DNA of 64,000 nucleotides from positions 194,357-258,356 of the forward strand of contig BDDD01002034.1 of assembly GCA_001972305.1 (NCBI GenBank). The letters are read 5' to 3'. A program made the translations under genes and the position numbers. The stretch comes from Cephalotus follicularis (lineage: Eukaryota > Streptophyta > Magnoliopsida > Oxalidales > Cephalotaceae). Position 1 is the stretch's first letter; each line of letters starts with the position of its first letter. Below are positions 36,229-48,775 of this stretch, in pieces. The notes under the pieces are model-generated. The model saw only the letters and a list, made by a program, of their open reading frames with translations, was not told the DNA's origin and ran no database searches.

Positions 36229-37899
36229 TGTAACACCCCGTGCTATATTTTGGAGCATGCATTTTAAGTGTGTGTGTGTGTGTATGGCATGTATAATAAT
36301 TTATGGACCTTGGATAATTTAATTAAGGCATGCATTAGCTTCTATTGGATTCAAGATATGAATTATTATAATGAACCAAGTTATTGAGGTTTCTGAATGG
36401 GTCAAGCTATTTGGGTTCTTATTATTGGGCTAAAGTCATAATGTTGTTTAAGTGATAATTATATGGTTTAAGAGCCCGAATTCCTTTCTTTATAAACATG
36501 GCTAATTAGTTTAAGTACTAAGGCCCAAATAAGGCTTAAATCAATGTTAAAATTCGGCCAACACATGTCAAGCTTCTCTTCTTTCATATGGTAGCCGAAT
36601 TTAGCATATTTTTAAGCCCAAAATGTTTTTCTCTTGGCCATTTAACATGTAAGAAAGGCCCAAATATCCTTTTTTTCATTATGTCCGAACTTGTCAATTG
36701 TTAAGTCTCAAAAATCACTCTTTCCTTCTTGAAACGCCGGCCCAATGTCAACTTCCTTCTTCAAGTTTCTAGACTAGTCCATATTTAGAGTTTTATTGAG
36801 CTTACAAGGCAAGAAAGACAACATTCTCCATTCCTCTCGACCGAACCTTCTCTTACAAGCTCTCCAAATTTCTCCAAGCTTCTAGACAACTCTTCATCCT
36901 TCTTTTTATGAGTCTTAGAAAGGAAGACATGGCATCTTCATTCACTTTGGTCGAAGCACACTCCTCTCATAAGCTCTCAAATTCTTCTTCATTTCTTTAA
37001 GGAACAAACTAGAAATTTATTTCTCTTTCATCCTTCAAATTAATCCAGGTAAGCTCTACTAATCTTCTTTATTATATTGCTTGAGATGTTTATACTCTCA
37101 GCAAATCATTTTGGGTTAGAGTCGGATTTTTAGGTAAATGATATATCATAATAATTATGATCGTAGTTCATAGTAATTGGACTAAGATAGTATGAGTTAA
37201 TTCTTTCCTTATCTCCATATTATTTCCTAAAAAATTCGGGTTCCATGTAGGGGTAGTAAAATTGATATTTTTATGGTTTAAAAGGACGTTTAATGGATGT
37301 TACTAAGCATGTGTTAAGAAAGTGGAAATATATAAATTCAGAGGTTCTCATTTTATGCCTTTAAAATATCTGGTTTATAGTTGGTAAGGAGCAATTTATA
37401 TTCTTTATGGATTTAAGGATGGTTTGGCTTGTTAGTAGGTTGGAAATTATATATCTATAATGAGGGATTCAAGAAATAGAATTAATTAAACTATTCCTTT
37501 TACATGAAATTTGGTTTCTATGGTTAAGTGTTAAAAGAATTGATTATTTCTTTGTTTCAATAAAAGTTGTTTTAAGATGAATAAGGAAGTAGTATCATGT
37601 TAAGAAATAATTAGTAAAGGTGGATTCATTGAAATGGATAAAAGATGTTAGATGATATTAGTGGTGTGGTGCTATATATATAGTGAATGTATATGCAAAT
37701 GGTATTGTAATGCTAATGAATTTCAAGTGTAACTAGGAGATTATGGGAGTTCTGGAGAGATGAATTAAGTTGTTTATGTGTTATACGTGAATAACATGGG
37801 AGTTTGATAAGAGAAGGAGTGAGTATGGGCTATTACTTGGAAAAAATCGACATTCTTTATGAGTTATAAGTTGCTAACAAAGTATACAAAAATGGCCTT

Positions 37900-38480
37900 T
37901 TAGTCACTTTTCGGACCTAGAGTGGTCCGATTGACTTGAAATTTTAATTGTAGACCTTAAGATAGGTTTCAATATTACCTGCAAAGTTTCGTGCCAAACA
38001 GTTTTGGTTTGGACTGAAAAGTGCGAAGTTACGCTAAAATCGTTTTCAAATGGTGATTTTACAAAGGAGCATATAGCTCTGCTTATCTGTTTGAATTGAT
38101 TTTTGAGTATCAGACCACTAGATATGTTTAAATACAGTCCTGAAATTTTGGTGTCCAGCGGAAATGGTTTTGGCCAAAAAGTCTCATTTTTGCAGTTTTT
38201 ACGGAAAAATAGTTCAAACCTTAGTTTTTCAAAGTGGCTCATAGCTACGGTCATCAGTTTGACTTTATTTTTTAGTGGTAGACTCTTGGGTAGGAATAAA
38301 CACCTTTCCAAAATTTTCAACTCCATTGGATCTTTAAAAATGGTCAAAGGGTGTTAACTTGTGCTTTTACAGAAAACTCATTAAGCAATGACTTTAGAAA
38401 GGAGACTAAAGCTCAGCTTGTCGGTTTCACTCGATTTTTGAATGAAAGACCACTGTGATCTTTTAATTATAGTTTGGAAA
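37900..38480 (+). repeat. Three degenerate repeats of about 180 bp in LTR J
   Basis: Units share the order 'GACCTGAAATTTT ... TTTTGGTTTGGACTGAAAAG ... GGTGATTTTACAAAGGAGC'. Examples are GCATATAGCTCTGCTTATCTG and GGCTCATAGCTACGGTCATC at similar offsets. The 147-residue minus-strand frame over this stretch is a by-product. Confidence 0.55.
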
Positions 38481-39119
38481 GATTCACTTTGATACGACAT
38501 CTTGTTGCATAAAGTAGCTTATACGTGCATTATATGCATCCTATTTTGTATATGCATAGACAATATGTTTATGGATATTGTTATGTGATAACATTGTAGA
38601 CGCAAATCTTGTTTCTGGTCTGGAGCATCGAGGGACTAGTCCGCGGGGGTTATTAGCATTGATACATTGAGTGGGATATTCCCTTCCTTTACTTTTACTC
38701 TCTTTGAGATTATTGTTTCTATATGTGCCCTTGTGTTTGTTGTTGATGGTTTAATCTGGATTTGAATCCCACATGTCTTATGTTGAGCATTTTATTTGAT
38801 TGTTATATGATAGACTCTGGGTGACTAAGTCACCTTCCTGTTTTTCTTTATGTATCGTTGATCTCGTATTTTGTATTATGATCTGGGTATTGTATGAGTT
38901 GTGACATATGATACCTACCGATCCAAGGTGAGGTGTATGTTTGATGCTCAATTCTCCTTAGCATACCCATTGGTCTATGATGGGATGTTATGTGGGATCT
39001 GCCCCCGGGTTCCATACCTGGATCTGTGGCATACTATTGTCTATGATGGTATGCTGATTGTGAGTGCAGCAGAGCTGCTCCATTACTTACCTGTCGGACT
39101 GTGTTTGGTTATCTGATTG

Positions 39120-39610
39120 CACATGATTTCTCAGCGAGGGCCAGGGTCCGTGCATTGATATGCTGGCCCCTTGTGCGAGACATGGATGATATGGATTAGC
39201 CTCTCGGTGAGGGCTAGGGTCCGTGCTGTGATACGCTGGGCGCTCGTGCGAGGTATGATGACTACAGTGAGTTTCTCGGTGAAGGCCAGGGTCCATGCAT
39301 TGATATGTCGGCCCCTCGTGCGAGACATGGATGATATGGATTAGCGTATCGGCAAGGGCTAGGGTCCGTGCGGTGATAAGCTGGCCCCTCGTGCGAGGTA
39401 TGATGACTATAGTGAGTTTCTCGGCGAGGGCTGTGGTCCATACATTGTGATACGCCGGCCCCTCGTGAGAGATATGAGGTATGCTGTTTCTCAGACGAGG
39501 GCTAGGGTCCGTGCAGAGATATACCGACCCCTCGGACGAGGTTGAGATATGTGCATGTGAATTCTCGGATGAGGGCTAGATGCCGTGCGATGATACGCTG
39601 GCCCCTCGGA
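39120..39610 (+). repeat. Minisatellite of about 75-110 bp in LTR J
   Basis: Six to seven units contain CTCGGCGAGGGCTAGGGTCC, then GTGATACGCTGGCCCCTCG, then TGCGAGGTATGATG. It differs between units by point changes and by the length of the ATGATATGGATTAGC spacer. It is followed by GATGATGATATGAGATATGAG repeats (39690-39800). Confidence 0.8.
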
Positions 39611-40801
39611 CGAGGCAGAGAGGACATAAAGTCTGTGTGGCTGGGTTGAGACATGGGATATAGCAGTGCCATGAGATATGGTGGTGGCATGGGATATTGC
39701 ATCGGTGCATAAGGAAGATATGATGATGATGATATGAGATATGAGGAGGATATGATGATGATGATATGAGATATGAGGAGGATGATGTGATGATGATACG
39801 ATATAGATATGGCAGAGTAGAGTTGTTATAGCAGCGATACGAGATATGATGATGATATTGTAGTTATACCAGCATTCCTAGTTTTTATGATTGTTGGCAC
39901 ATATTTGTATTTATGATTGATGATCATGTCTTTGATTTCTTGATATTCAGATGTTTTGATTTTATTGTGACTCTCTTGTACTTGTTGAGTATTACTTTGA
40001 GCATTTAAATTATTCAAAGCTCTCATGTTATTTCATGGTTGAGTTTAAGCGTTTCTTTTATGGAGTCATGATGGTATTTTATTTCCTTTATTCATTGACT
40101 CTACCCAATGGGGTATTTATATTCTTAATCATGGCATATTTCCTTCAACGCATCCAATTTTTGATGGATGCAACAGGGAATGTTTTGTTCTCATTGACTT
40201 AGTCATTTGAACTAACCCCCTCCCAGTTTTGTATTTCAGATGATAGTTAGCAGTTGCTAAGTCGGATTCAATAGTGGATGGACCACGAGGGCTGGGCATG
40301 CTACCAGGGTTTCAACACATGCATAGTTTCACTACATCAGCATTTCAATTATGCATTATTTATGTTTTTCAATAAATGTGTTTCCTTATGGTTTTGGTTT
40401 GAAAGTTTAGAGCCCAACATGTTTATGATTCATGCTTGCTGATATGGTTGCTTCATGCTTGCTGATATGGTTGAGGCAAAGCCCAACCTATGCATGTTTA
40501 TTAGTTTAAACTGTGATTCCTCCTTCAGGAGTGTGGTTTACTGAGGGCTGGGCCCATTTATAAAATGTGTTTTTATTTACAGGGGGCATAGTCCGATAAA
40601 CGGATACTACATGTCCGATTTTCATAAAAATTTAAGAGTTAGAAATATTTTCAAAGTTTGGAAACGTTTAACTTCTTGATTTTTTTCAAGTTTAAAGTGA
40701 GTTTTATAAAAAAACATGTGACTTCTGAGAGGAAGTTGTCATGAGGAATGTCATATCCGTTCTCGGTACGATATCGGTTATTGTCAGGAACGAGTATGAC
40801 A

Positions 40802-41491
40802 AATGACCGATAGATTGCTTGATTAACTGATTGAACTACAACATTGTCATCGATCGACCCATCGTATTGAACGATGCAGTAGTCGTGTCGACGATTGAGT
40901 GATTGATTGAGACCGTAGGCACCCTAGTGATCTCTAGTCTGGCACATATGGTATTCCACTCTGATTAGGCATCCGTTGTCTATTGGTTAGTTATATTGTC
41001 ACTGATTGATATTGATTGATTGACTGTAACCATCGATGTTTTAGCATTATCGAGTCAAGAAGCTAGGTAATGGTCGTACAACCATATGTTCCCTCTGGTT
41101 AGGTGTTCACCGCCTATTGGCTATTGACATTGTTTGATTGCTTGTTTGCATTATTCCTATACAGAGGCCTAGTGATTCCGGTTAGAGCCGTAGGACGTCA
41201 TGTTCCGCCGATCGATGTATTGCTTATTGTGCTCCTTTCGAGTTGAGTGATTTACACACCTTTCGAGTCGAGCGATATTGTGCTCCCTTTGGGTCATAGC
41301 GATTACATTGTTATTGCGCTCCTTTTGAGTTAAGCTATATTGCGCTCCCTTTCGGTTTTAACGGTTCCTAGCATTGAGTAGAAGATCTAATTAGTCAGGA
41401 TCGGCCACTCCTAGATGATTAGATATGTCCATCACCCTTTTTAGAAGGACTACCTTCTTGTGATATAGACCATTGATATTGACATTGACAC
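40802..41491. other. Unassigned LTR-like sequence with GATTGATTG words
   Basis: There is no coding potential. GATTGATTGA words and a repeated phrase of the type TGCTCCTTTCGAGTTGAGCGAT (41240-41360) are visible. It is probably part of an old LTR, but I cannot name its family or ends. Confidence 0.3.
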
Positions 41492-42762
41492 TGTTCAGTT
41501 TTCAAACCTTAAGGAACTTGAACATATGATTTTGATGATAACAAAATGATATAACAATGGCTAAGTTAATAAAAAAAATTCATGAATAAGTACATAGCAC
41601 ATACAGAAAAGAAAAACTTTTGAAATCTGAACTATACTGATATAAACCAATATAATCGACGTCATTCCCAATAAAGTAGACGTGATGAATTTCTTATGTC
41701 TTGTACAAGAAGAAAAGATGAACAGGGTGACGCCTAGTGAAATTCAACTGACGCTTTTCGTCATAGTTGACGTTCAACTCAACACACAAAGTCAGCGCTC
41801 AATATTAAGGCGACGTTAAACAATAAAAGCAACGTTCTGGGTAAAATGAAGAATAAGTCGATGTATAAAGAAATAACGGCGACGTTCTGAATTTTAACAT
41901 GAACAAGGCAACATTTATCCTAATAATGGTGATGCTTTCAGTGATCAAAGACAGAGTTATAAGTCAATGGTTTTCATTAAGTCATCATTTTATGCAATTC
42001 ACTCGACGTCCTGGAGCTAATTTGTAACTAACGGCTAGTTGACAGAGAGCAACAAATTTGGGATTCTCATACACGCTCCTAATGGCTACAAGACTTATTT
42101 TTCAGCCACCAAAAGGCTTTTCTAAACACATTCTAGTATCAAGGAACAAAGAAAAATATCTAATCAAAAGATTCAAGACTTTTCTCAAGTTTTTGTCTCA
42201 AAAAACCTAGTCACTCAAAAAGATTCAATATTTTCTATTTTGTAATTTGAGCGATAAAAATGAGCTTAAGTTTACATACTTGACCTATTGTGAGGTCTCC
42301 TACTTTGTAAAAAGCTACTGAAATCTTCTAAGTTGTAATCAAGAGTGGTGTGCTCGTGAAAGCCCCTAGGTATGAGGATTGCTTAGTGATTGAGTGAATC
42401 ACTCAAGTGTAATGGCATTTTCGATTTGCACCCAGAACTCAAATCGTGGTCTATATCTGGGAGGAATACTAGCGAAACACTTAAGGGGGAGCCTTGGTGA
42501 GTGGACGTAGTCAAAGATATTATTCGAACCACTATAAATTATGTTTGAATATCTCTATCCTTAATCTCTATTATTTTTCTATTTATGTGATTGATTGATA
42601 CTTGTTAAATATTGTTTAAATACTTGTTTATCTTCTTGATACTTATTCATCATCTTGGTTTAATTTTTTTTACCATATTGTTTGACCACAAACTCTATAG
42701 GATTATTGATCGATTGAGTGTCTGATAGATGATTGATAGGAGTGATTGTTTAGATCTCCCAT
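41492..42762 (+). mobile_element. Sirevirus-like Copia LTR, plus orientation
   Basis: It resembles the LTR of the element at 14921-23754 read in sense. It has the start TGTTCAGTTTTCAAACC, the TTTTGATGATAACAAAATG block and a GACGT-rich cluster (41655-41893). Further blocks are GGGGGAGCCTTGGTGAGTGG, then ACGTAGTCAAAGATATTATT and ACCACTATAAATTA, as in Sirevirus LTR ends. The right edge is unclear; family H sequence begins at 42763. No partner LTR or coding part lies in the window. Confidence 0.55.
41655..41893 (+). promoter_or_regulatory. GACGT-type palindrome cluster in Copia LTR
   Basis: Degenerate words (ATCGACGTCATT, GTAGACGTGATG, TTGACGTTCAAC, GGCGACGTTC) recur about every 25-40 bp. They are more decayed than in the other LTRs. 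Confidence 0.4.
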
Positions 42763-44190
42763 TGTAATGCCCCGAAACGACCCCCACTCCCTTTAGCATT
42801 TAATTGCATTACATGGCATGGTAATTACGGTTATTATGGAAATGATTGTATATATGGATATGTATAGTCTGAGAGTATTTCAATACTCATAGATGCATGG
42901 TATGTGTGTTTACGATATTTATATTGCATGGGTGTAGAGTTAGAGAGAAACCTATAAATAGAGAACCAAAACACATTTTCTCCCTTCTCCCTTCTTTCTT
43001 CTCTCTTCTCTCTTCACTCTCTAAAACCCGTTTCTCTTTCTTCTCTCGACAAAAATTCACCCAAATTGATTGTTTGACACGGAAAATCGAAGGGGGAGGG
43101 TTGTAGATTGTTTGAGGACTTGTTTGTCACAACATTAGAGCTACAGAAGCCAAGAACTTGAGTTCTTTCTCTAATTTCTGACCTATAGACCAAGAACAAG
43201 CTCCAATCTTTGGTAGAAACCTTCTCTACCTAAATATGCTATGATTTATGCATGTATGCACATTTATAAATTGTTTTTATGGATTAAAATTGAATGATTT
43301 GGTATGTTATATAGATTAGGGTTTATAGGGTAATTGGGGGTTTTAGACCTAAAATGGAAATGAATTGATTACGTGGATTGTAAACGGTTTTAACGCAATA
43401 GAATTGGTTAATAGGACTAGTATAGAACTTGGATTGAAATGATTTGAAAGAAAATGGTTGAAATTGAAAAGTTTTGGCAAGAACCCTAGGTTCTATCGTG
43501 CTAAGTGTCGATGCCACTCTCTAAACATCACCACTTAGCCTTCTTTCAAAATCGAAATTGTTTTACAAATCGAAAGTGCTTTGCTTTCTAGGAGCGCTTA
43601 TCCTAACCAACGATGCTTAGTCCTTAAGCATCGCCGCTTAGTCAAACTTTCCAAATTTCTCACAACACTGTACCAAACCGTTGACACTTGAGGCTTGACT
43701 GACGACCTTTAAGCGCTAAGGGTCGTCGCTTAAGCCCAAAGCATAGCCACTTTGGCAGACAGTTTTTTCGTAAATGTTTTCAAAGCATGTTTCAACTATT
43801 TTTCTCATGGGTCCTTTTCTAGGCTCGTGTATGGCATCGACTGGGTCTCTTCCCAAGTTTTAAAGAGAGTATTGTAAGGGTAAGGTAAAGTCAATAGATG
43901 TGTTCACCATACAGTGAACTGTAACTCCCAATCAGGTACATGGCGTCGATCTACAATTGACTGATTCCTCTGTTAGAGTACTTATAGTACGTGATTGGTT
44001 GAGCTCCTATTGGCCTACCAATAGGCAACCAATTCTAGTCAGGCTCCTATCGGTCTACCGAACGACAACTAGATGTCTAATCCTAGAGCTTGTGCGCTTT
44101 CAATGGGATTTAGACACATGTATGGATAAGGTATGGATCTAGTCCCGGTGGAGCTCCTATTGGTCTACCAGTATGCAACTGGATCTAGCG
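42763..44190 (+). mobile_element. LTR-like copy H1
   Basis: It starts TGTAATGCCCCGAAACG. A TATA box CCTATAAATAGAG lies at 42951-42963, followed by pyrimidine-rich TTCTCTCTTCTC. It matches H2 (44191-44538) over their first 340 bp, including the TATA box. A GCATCGCCGCTTAG-type cluster (43501-43755) lies downstream of the TATA box here, unlike in B and C. The right end is not resolved because H2 abuts it. Confidence 0.55.
43501..43755 (+). promoter_or_regulatory. GCGTCGACGC-type palindrome cluster in H1
   Basis: Words such as AAGTGTCGATGCC, AAGCATCGCCGCTTAG and AAGCGCTAAGGGTCGTCGCTT recur seven or eight times, strongly degenerate. Confidence 0.4.
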
Positions 44191-44538
44191 TGTAACACCC
44201 CGAACCAACCCTTATTTCCTTTAGCATGTTATTGCATAAATGGCACGGTAGTTACGGAAATTATAGAAATTATTGTGCATATGTATATGTATGGCATGCG
44301 AGTATTTTAATACTCATATGATGGAATTGAATGTCTCTTTACGGTATTTATATGCATGGGGGTAGAGTTAATGAGAAACCTATAAATAGAGAACTCAAAC
44401 TCATTTTCTCACAATTACATTTCACTTTTCTCTCTAGAATTTGTTTCTCTCACTTCTCTCTACAATAACTCACCCAAATTGACTGTATGACATGGGGAAT
44501 TGAAGCAAAAGGGTGGTACATCGATAGTAGACTTCACT
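44191..44538 (+). mobile_element. LTR-like copy H2 (start only)
   Basis: It starts TGTAACACCCCGAACC and follows H1 closely through the TATA box CCTATAAATAGAG (44379-44391) to about 44538. There an LTR-like TGTCACGCCCCG start of another family takes over. Confidence 0.6.
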
Positions 44539-46090
44539 TGTCACGCCCCGAATCGTGAGGAAACCCCCACGATCCAACACGTGATATACCATCCGTTCAA
44601 TCCATTCATATCATATAAAACATACTCCAAAAAGTGCTATAATTTTTAAAACATTACATACCATAAGCATGAGAAAGATAAACATCACTATACAAAGACA
44701 AGCCCATCCATAGCCATCACATTGATATATACACATCTTAAGCGCTACCATAAGCCGGCAGGTCAAAAGCTGAAATACAAATGTCTCTTATACATCCAAC
44801 CATAAATACACAAGGTAGATAACAAAACCATACTGGTGCATGAGAATCGGAGCGACAATCCGGTCCGTCTGATCACCTCGGAGCTTCACTTGTAACTGAC
44901 CAATTACGATAATGGGTCAACAACTAATAGTCGAGTAGGTAATACAATATGTGATGCAATGGTATGAAACAGATATATAAGTATATATATGCATGGCATG
45001 TTATATGCATGAATTCCAAGTGTAGACAGCTCCAGTATACCAACCGTCTCTAAGCAGTGGTGTACTTCGCTAGTCCTAGTGTCACATCAAAGGCCATAGG
45101 CCTGTAGACACTTCGTAAACAATCCATAACCATACAGTGGGAACAATCAATCCGTAGGATCAAGTACTTCTCTGCAGCTTTGGCCCGAGATAGTACCTCC
45201 ACTCTCCATGCACCCTTCATGTCATATCCAAGTGAAGCATAGGATAACACCGGCCACATAACCGTACCGTAATGCTTATACCCGAAGGTACCAGCCCGTA
45301 ATACTAGTACTGAAGGTACTAGCCTGTAGGGGGGTCTGCACGATCTATCCATAAGGAGACTAATACGATCTACCCCATATCCGTATCATAGTGCTCCACA
45401 ATGCGGTGATGCCCGTAGCTCACCCAAAAATGGAGGATTCTGTATCCGTGTCACTCTACAATGTGGTGATGCCTGAAGGTCATCTAGCAAAGGAGGAATC
45501 CGTATAATATGTGGCATACATCCATAATACTTCATGACGGGAATAAAGATTATGATTGGGTTATCCCGTAAGTCTCAATCATAACAATCATAGCCATACC
45601 GTATGTGTAACCGTAACCGTATTTTTGTGTAAATTAAAGGGACCATCCATAAAGAACCACATACGATTCATCCGTCAAAACCGTTAAAAACCATTTCCGT
45701 AACCGTTTCCATAAACATTTTCTTCATCCCTATTGGAGTTGAAAACAATGGAGAGGTGGTCCAACTAGGATATCCGCTTCTAGATGTCCCAATCGAGCTA
45801 TCCTAACCATTCTTGAAAACCATTTGTATAAAACCCATTTTGTATGAATTTCTTTAAAATCCCATTTGAAAGTTGATTTGGAATCAAAGTATTAAAAGAG
45901 GATTTCCATAGGCTAAAAGGACTTAAGGACGCTTTCTATGGAATCCATTTGGAGAGAAAACCGTTTGGGATTGAAAATAGTAAAGTTTGGCTAAAAATAG
46001 GGGCTTTAGGTGTCAACGCCTTAATGTGTAGGCATCTACTCTTCACGTCTAAGCATCGACGCTTTGCACTAGGCGTCGACAGCTAAAGCA
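44539..46090 (-). mobile_element. LTR of family I (probable, minus orientation)
   Basis: It starts TGTCACGCCCCGAATCG, a common plant LTR terminus. It contains a short duplication of about 75 bp (45380-45510, ACAATGCGGTGATGCC and ACAATGTGGTGATGCC). A small palindrome cluster (46014-46085: GTGTCAACGCC, AAGCATCGACGCTTTG, AGGCGTCGACAGC) lies at the far end. The right end and target duplication were not found. No coding potential. Confidence 0.45.
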
Positions 46091-47068
46091 ATATGTGTTG
46101 GAAACCTGGCAAGGATTCTCGGTCGATTTGGTCTTAGGACGTAAGTGTGTATAATTTTAATTTTTCAAAAACACCAAGATAGCAAGTCAAGGTTCACACT
46201 AACATCTTTGTACCAAATAAATAAGCCTAGGATCACCGTTTAATTAACAATTGAACAAAAACAAATATCAAGCATGCACAAAACAAATAACCAAAACCAC
46301 ATCGGTAAATATGAAAGCATAAGAGAAGCAACCATACCAACGTTGGAGGCTCCACCACTTTGCTGCTACACACTTGCATTAGCCACCGTCAGTCACCGGA
46401 CCGACTGCCCGGAATCCGGTGAGCACGCCAGCCACTACCCACCACACCAACGGACATCGAAAATGCAGATCTACCCACCGGTGGCGAAGACCCGGCGAGA
46501 AGCGCCGTGAATCGCCCGGAAGAAGCCGGCAGCGGCGGTGACTCGCTGAGTTTGACTCAGCGAATTCCGATCTGACGCCCCATGGACCGGCCGCGCCATA
46601 TCCATATCCAAATCATTCGATCTTCACGTTGTGACCCAAGACTCGCTGTGGCTCGGCACGAAATGCGAAGTCTCAGCAGTCGACGTGTCAACTGGGCGAG
46701 TTGACTCACAGTTTGAAATCTGGCAGAAAAAACGTATGGGAAAGCTAAACTACGATCAATATAGCTAGAGTCATGGATTGGCTCCACCTATAGAGATAAT
46801 CGGCGGCGGAAAGAGGCACCGGTAGCAAGAAATGACAAAAATAAAATTGCCGCCAGGGAGAAGAAAGAAGGAGAAAACAGGAGGGAAAGAGAGAGGAGGA
46901 CTCACCGTGGATGCATAGGTCCTCTTCCTAGCCACCGACACCTCTCGCGTGGTCATCTCTGGCCGAGTGCACGTCTCTGGCGCGTTGAACGCTTTAGACA
47001 CACTGAAGTGTGTCTTTCTCTCTTGCCAAAATGCATCTGTACATTTTGGCATGTGCAATGGCCGTTAG
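46091..47068. other. Unassigned stretch with GC-rich core and perfect hairpin
   Basis: AT-rich flanks surround a GC-rich core (about 46380-46560). At 46544-46562 the arms CGCTGAGT and ACTCAGCG form a perfect 8 bp stem with a TTG loop. Short frames on both strands show no recognisable domain. The right end belonged with 49598 before G inserted (duplication GTTAG/ATTAG), so part of it may belong to the minus-strand Copia LTR relic. Confidence 0.4.
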
Positions 47069-48500
47069 TGTAACACCCCGGACAGTGGAAATGCTTACAG
47101 CGACAAATATCAGAACTGAATATAACAAAGCATAAAACTCAACTTTATTTAAAAAAAATGCGCTGGTCTGAAACATAACCTGATGACATAACTGAATCTA
47201 AAATATACTCTGAAAACTTTAACATAAACAAAACCATAATCTGAAAAGAATAATATTGTTCAAAAGACTGGCCCAAAACACGACCATAACACTACTGAAA
47301 ACACAAACGAACCAATCTCCTAGATGATCCTCAGACATAGGTGGACAACTCTTATCACACATTTCCCCGATGCTCCTGATAACCTGTCGCATGGAAACAA
47401 AAACGCGGCTGAGCAAACCTCAATACGGAAAATGAATGTAAAACAGTAAACGGTAAACAAATATCTAAACTTTAAAATCAGAAAATAGCATAGTTAAATA
47501 TTCTTTATAATGTAAAGCAGAATATTTAAATAAAACAGTCATAAAATCTTCATAACTTTCCGAATAGCATAATATCAAATTTTTCGAATAACATAAATTC
47601 ATAATTCATAACTTTATCCGATTTCATAATTCCATACAGAGATCCGATGTACATATATATAAGTGCAAGGGGTTCGCGAGGCCCACAAGCCATATGGAAT
47701 GATGTATACGGCACTACACAACCAATTCTCAAATTCTGAATCCGATAATAACTAGAGTCGACTCATACGCCTCAAATGGATCCATACCCTACCCTGAGGA
47801 TATATATAGAGAGAGACACCGTAGACCGATCACATCGCCACGGTAGGTGTCTGTCCCCCGTGCCAAAGAACATGCCTATGAGACCTCATAGGTAAGTTTT
47901 TCTCTGTATGTCATTATTCCAAAAGATTGTTTTATTCCAAAACAATTTAAAACATAAACATATTTTCTGAACATTTTCCGAACATATCATAAAATCAGCA
48001 TACTTCCTAAAGTGAAAGTCATACTCATTTAACATACTTCGATAGTGAAAGTCATGTTCGTTTAATCAAAATCAGCATTCCTTCGAAAGTGAAACTCATA
48101 CTCAACATACTTTCGATAGTGAAAGTCATGCTCTAGTTATAAAATCAGTAATATTAAACTTTATTAACAAACTTTATAAAACCGAAATAAATATCCGATA
48201 ACAAAAATCCGTACATATTCATGAACCAAAGGATTATCAAATAACAAAGAGTCCGTACTAAAAGCAATATTGAATTCATTTGAATAAAATCAGAGAATAG
48301 CCAAGAAACGAGAAATATCCGTACCTTAGCCGTTCAAAAACTAAACAAATTCCGAATACGAAACAAAAGCACACTTGAAACACTCTAAGCTCCACCACAG
48401 ATGTTACAATACCCTAATCAGATTAATCCAAACATTACCACAATGCACAAGATGAAATTATCAAACTGCCAGAACAAAGCTTTGATGTGTATGTCAAAAG

Positions 48501-48775
48501 CATCGAGTTGCATGTCAAAAGTGTCGGTGCTTAACATAAGGCGTCGACGGTTTCAACACGCCTTGAACCCAAAGATCTTCGCAAAGTGTTGACAGAACAT
48601 ACCAACATTCACGACATAAGCATTGACGTGCAAGGAAAGGCGTCAACGGTTTTAGGCATAAGTCTCGAAGGTAAAAACAAAATAGTCGACGCTTAGACAC
48701 ATGCATGACGTTTATAAACATATTTTACACACACAGGCGTCAACGCTTGCGATAGGCGTCGACGCTTTACGTCGA
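48501..48775 (-). promoter_or_regulatory. GCGTCGACGC palindrome cluster 1 in LTR G
   Basis: About nine words (AAGCATCGAG, GGCGTCGACGG, AGTCGACGCTTAG, AGGCGTCAACGCTTGCG, AGGCGTCGACGCTTTACG) occur at irregular spacing. Confidence 0.5.

Larger units (their letters stand above)
36229..40801 (+). mobile_element. Solo LTR J, 4.6 kb, distant relative of E family
   Basis: It starts TGTAACACCCCGTGC and ends CGAGTATGACA. The flanks are GATGA (36224-36228) and AATGA (40802-40806), one mismatch apart. The stretch 38960-39080 aligns with 600-700 of the left-edge LTR (CTATGATGGGAT ... CTGCCCCCGGGTTCCATACC). The box at 40196-40224 matches 1274-1303. It carries degenerate repeats of about 180 bp (37900-38480) and a minisatellite (39120-39610). 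No coding domains or second LTR are present. The boundaries are less certain than for the other solo LTRs. Confidence 0.65.

Noticed and set aside
37904-38347. A 147-residue minus-strand frame in LTR J
   Set aside because: It covers degenerate LTR repeats, lies antisense to the element and has no recognisable domain.
46274-46787. Possible host exon in the GC-rich stretch (frames of 76-78 residues on both strands)
   Set aside because: No domain, splice-site context or codon pattern separates either strand, and the region is surrounded by LTR sequence.
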